DNA from: an uncultured Maribacter sp.
Lineage (GTDB): Bacteria > Bacteroidota > Bacteroidia > Flavobacteriales > Flavobacteriaceae
Reading direction: 5' to 3'
DNA length: 8,719 nt
Assembly: GCA_905479535.1 (NCBI GenBank)
Contig: CAJQMW010000527.1
Coordinates: 1 to 8,719 of the forward strand
Numbering within the stretch: the stretch's first letter is position 1; every line of letters begins with the position of its first letter. The notes beneath the pieces were generated by a model. The model was not told the origin of the DNA. It ran no database searches and saw only the letters and a program-made list of their open reading frames with translations. Below, piece by piece: positions 6,961 to 8,719 of this stretch. The translations under genes and the position numbers were made by a program.

Positions 6961-6992
6961 CAAAGATAAGCTACCCTTTGGAGTACATCAAA
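6961..6992 (-). promoter_or_regulatory. Promoter of the SCO gene
   Basis: On the minus strand TTTG (6989-6992) is followed after 20 bases by TATCTTTG (6961-6968), a full match to the Bacteroidota -33/-7 form. The -7 box ends only 12 bases before the ATG, so the transcript should have a leader of fewer than about 10 bases. Confidence 0.7.
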
Positions 6993-7076
6993 GTTTGGTT
7001 CCGGCAATAGCTGCCAAAATATTCTTAAAATGAAGCCAGCTGGACCACTTTCTTTTTTTAAGACTACGTAAAAACG

Positions 7077-7084
7077 TACTTTTG
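7077..7084 (+). promoter_or_regulatory. -7 box of the rseP promoter
   Basis: TACTTTTG fully matches TAnnTTTG and lies 26 bases before the rseP ATG, giving a leader of about 20 bases. The sequence TACTTTTGTCC is identical to that of the feoA promoter. The upstream region at the expected -33 distance is a T-rich run (about 7051-7059) and not a clean TTTG. Confidence 0.6.
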
Positions 7085-7110
7085 TCCGATTTTAATTTTA
7101 GAAGAAGCTG

Positions 7111-8466
7111 ATGAGCCCCATTATTATAAAAACCATACAATTCTTTTTAAGTCTGTCATTACTTATCGTACTCCACGAATTGGGACATTTTATCCCGGCC
7201 AAGTTGTTTAAGACCAGAGTTGAGAAGTTTTATCTTTTTTTTGATGTAAAGTTTTCCCTGTTCAAAAAGAAAATTGGAGAAACCGTTTACGGTATCGGGT
7301 GGTTGCCATTGGGAGGTTATGTGAAAATAGCCGGAATGATAGATGAGAGTATGGATACCGAGGCCACGAAAGAGGCCCCCAAACCTTGGGAGTTTCGCAG
7401 TAAACCGGCATGGCAACGTTTGATTATTATGTTGGGGGGGGTTACGGTGAACTTTGTTTTGGCGGTTATCATTTATATTGGATTGGCATACGCCTATGGC
7501 GATCAATTTATAGCCAATGACAGTCTTAAGGACGGTGTTTATGTTAATGAGACCGATATAGGAGATAAGGTTGGTATTCAGACGGGGGATAAAATACTTT
7601 CGGTGGATGGTGAGCCCATTGAGGACTTCAATAAAATAATCCTTGAACTGATAAATGGAAATTCATTTACCATTGAGCGGGACGGGCAAATAATAGAGAA
7701 GGAAATCCCTGTAGATTTTATCGCTACCCTATTGGAAGACGAAGATAAAATGCGTTTTCTTGATTTTAGGTTTCCTTTTGTAATAGGAAGTATTCCAAAG
7801 GAGTCTGCCAACAAAGACTCCGGGATAGAAGTGAAGGATGAAATCATTGCTATTGGCGGAGATACCTTTACCTACTTTGACGAGGCCAAGGAAATACTAG
7901 AAAAACACAAAGGTCGGGAAGTTGATTTGAAGATAAAAAGAGAAGGTGCCGGAGAACTTCAGATTCCGGTTATCATAAGTGATTCTGCAACCATCGGTGT
8001 TGTTCTTGGAGGATTAAGTTACGATGATTTGGAAAATAGGGATATCCTAAAGCTGGAGACTACGACCTATTCCTTTCTAGAATCTATTCCGGCGGGTATC
8101 GATATGGGAGTGAGTACGCTAACGGGATACGTGAAGCAAATGAAGAAGATATTCAATCCTTCCACCGGAGCGTACAAAGGTGTTGGTGGTTTTGCCGCAA
8201 TTGGCGGACTGTTCCCTGATGGCTGGAACTGGCCGGCATTTTGGAGCGCTACGGCATTTATTTCCATCATCCTGGCGTTTATGAACATATTGCCTATCCC
8301 AGCATTGGATGGTGGTCACGTTATGTTTCTGCTATACGAAATGATATCCGGAAGAAAGCCAAGCGATAAGTTTTTGGAGTATGCCCAAATGACCGGTTTT
8401 TTCCTGTTGATCGCACTTTTATTGTTCGCTAACGGCAACGATGTCTATAAGTGGCTTTTTAAATAG
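7111..8466 (+). CDS. rseP: Site-2 intramembrane zinc metalloprotease RseP
   Basis: RseP cuts transmembrane segments, classically those of anti-sigma factors and leftover signal peptides, inside the inner membrane. The 451-residue product has the catalytic HELGH motif (His22, Glu23, His26) in the first membrane helix, the conserved LPLGGYVKIAGM (65-76), a GGVTVNF segment (109-115) at the second helix, and the third zinc ligand Asp400 in NILPIPALDGG (392-402). Two PDZ-like regions lie between helices two and three, about 140-200 (with GIQTGDKILSVDGEPI) and about 225-290 (with GIEVKDEIIAIGG). A last membrane helix spans about 427-441. Length matches E. coli RseP. The ATG at 7111 begins just before the first helix. 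It stands alone between the SCO gene and tRNA-Asn. A run of eight G at 7434-7441 encodes the LGGV turn. Confidence 0.97.
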   Translation: MSPIIIKTIQFFLSLSLLIVLHELGHFIPAKLFKTRVEKFYLFFDVKFSLFKKKIGETVYGIGWLPLGGYVKIAGMIDESMDTEATKEAPKPWEFRSKPAWQRLIIMLGGVTVNFVLAVIIYIGLAYAYGDQFIANDSLKDGVYVNETDIGDKVGIQTGDKILSVDGEPIEDFNKIILELINGNSFTIERDGQIIEKEIPVDFIATLLEDEDKMRFLDFRFPFVIGSIPKESANKDSGIEVKDEIIAIGGDTFTYFDEAKEILEKHKGREVDLKIKREGAGELQIPVIISDSATIGVVLGGLSYDDLENRDILKLETTTYSFLESIPAGIDMGVSTLTGYVKQMKKIFNPSTGAYKGVGGFAAIGGLFPDGWNWPAFWSATAFISIILAFMNILPIPALDGGHVMFLLYEMISGRKPSDKFLEYAQMTGFFLLIALLLFANGNDVYKWLFK

Positions 8467-8483
8467 AAAAGCACTTTTTTTTG

Positions 8484-8514
8484 TTTGGGGTATTTGAAAA
8501 AACTACTATATTTG
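8484..8514 (+). promoter_or_regulatory. Promoter of tRNA-Asn
   Basis: TTTG (8484-8487), a 19-base spacer and TATATTTG (8507-8514) form the best match in the window to the Bacteroidota housekeeping promoter. Transcription would begin around 8518-8521. It starts 18 bases after the rseP stop codon, so the tRNA is transcribed on its own, with or without read-through from rseP. Confidence 0.8.
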
Positions 8515-8515
8515 C

Positions 8516-8541
8516 ACCCGCTTTAAGAGATTAAAGCGGGT
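8516..8541 (+). other. Perfect 11-bp hairpin in the tRNA-Asn leader
   Basis: ACCCGCTTTAA (8516-8526) and TTAAAGCGGGT (8531-8541) pair perfectly around a GAGA loop, 5 bases before the first base of the mature tRNA. It sits at or just after the predicted transcript start, so the precursor would begin with this hairpin. It could guide or limit 5' processing. It could also stop rseP transcripts, but only four T follow it (8544-8547), which makes a terminator weak. Confidence 0.75.
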
Positions 8542-8546
8542 AATTT

Positions 8547-8620
8547 TCCTCCTTAGCTCAGTTGGTTAGAGCATCTGACTGTTAATCAGAGGGTCCTTGG
8601 TTCGAGCCCAAGAGGAGGAG
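8547..8620 (+). tRNA. tRNA-Asn (anticodon GUU)
   Basis: This 74-base gene folds into a full cloverleaf. The acceptor stem is TCCTCCT (8547-8553) with AGGAGGA (8613-8619) and discriminator G8620. The D stem is GCTC/GAGC (8556-8559, 8569-8572). The anticodon stem is TCTGA/TCAGA (8574-8578, 8586-8590) with the 7-base loop CTGTTAA, which sets the anticodon GTT at 8581-8583. The T arm is CTTGG-TTCGAGC-CCAAG (8596-8612). The 3' CCA is not encoded, so it must be added after transcription. Confidence 0.98.
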
Positions 8621-8631
8621 CTACCAGCAGC

Positions 8632-8666
8632 AAAGGCTTCGCAGAAATGCGGAGCCTTTCTTTTTT
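8632..8666 (+). terminator. Intrinsic terminator of tRNA-Asn
   Basis: AAAGGCTTCGCA (8632-8643) pairs with TGCGGAGCCTTT (8648-8659) over 12 base pairs with one G-U, closing a GAAA tetraloop, and is followed by C and six T (8661-8666). This is a textbook Rho-independent terminator 11 bases past the tRNA. Confidence 0.92.
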
Positions 8667-8672
8667 GCCTAG

Positions 8673-8691
8673 GGTGAAACAATGGTGAAAC
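8673..8691. repeat. Direct repeat GGTGAAAC x2 past the tRNA terminator
   Basis: GGTGAAAC occurs at 8673-8680 and again at 8684-8691, three bases apart, in the last gene-free bases of the window. tRNA 3' flanks are frequent integration sites and short direct repeats can be recombinase arm sites, but no att core copy or integrase is visible here, so this is only recorded as a repeat. Confidence 0.5.
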
Positions 8692-8719
8692 ACGTTTGTT
8701 TTGCATATATCTTCCTATC

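Noticed and set aside
8682..8719. Start of a gene at ATGGTGAAACAC running off the window end
   Set aside because: Only 12 codons visible, with no recognisable features and no promoter-like box; it overlaps the direct repeat.

Overview
The window looks like a stretch of core chromosome from a marine-type member of the Bacteroidota, most likely Flavobacteriaceae. Reasons: four good matches to the Bacteroidota promoter form TTTG - about 19-20 bases - TAnnTTTG or its TAnnTTTG part, little Shine-Dalgarno signal before the genes, a secreted protein with a carboxypeptidase-like regulatory domain, a FeoAB operon that ends in a FeoB-associated Cys-rich mini-protein, and an intergenic palindrome of the CGAGCGGAGTCGAG type common in this group. 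I cannot name a genus from the sequence alone.

Layout. Positions 9-1327 (minus strand) hold a two-gene unit: an ECF sigma factor and, overlapping it by 4 bases, a membrane anti-sigma factor with an HxxxCxxC zinc motif and a HEAT-like C-terminal domain. Positions 1401-1532 hold a nested inverted-repeat element. Positions 1561-3096 (minus) encode a 511-residue exported protein of unknown function with an N-terminal carboxypeptidase-regulatory-like domain. Positions 3287-5919 (minus) are a ferrous iron uptake operon, feoA-feoB plus a 49-codon Cys-rich membrane protein gene. A 354-base gene-free stretch follows, with the feoA promoter, a decayed repeat and a telomere-like CCCTTAG tandem repeat. 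Positions 6274-6948 (minus) encode a SCO1/SenC copper chaperone. It is transcribed divergently from rseP (7111-8466, plus), a site-2 intramembrane metalloprotease with two PDZ-like regions. The window ends with a tRNA-Asn(GUU) gene that has its own promoter, a perfect hairpin in its leader, and a strong intrinsic terminator.

How the genes fit together. The feo genes form one transport system (GTP-gated Fe2+ permease, its small partner FeoA and the Cys-rich accessory). The SCO protein serves copper delivery to cytochrome oxidase, but no oxidase genes are in the window. The sigma/anti-sigma pair is a classic envelope-signalling module. RseP-type proteases cut membrane anti-sigma factors in other bacteria, so a functional link to the pair 6 kb away is possible but is only inference. 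Most of the window is ordinary conserved gene content. The less explained parts are the HEAT-type anti-sigma sensor domain, the nested palindrome, the 511-residue orphan and the hairpin in the tRNA leader. I see no clear sign of a wholly new system.
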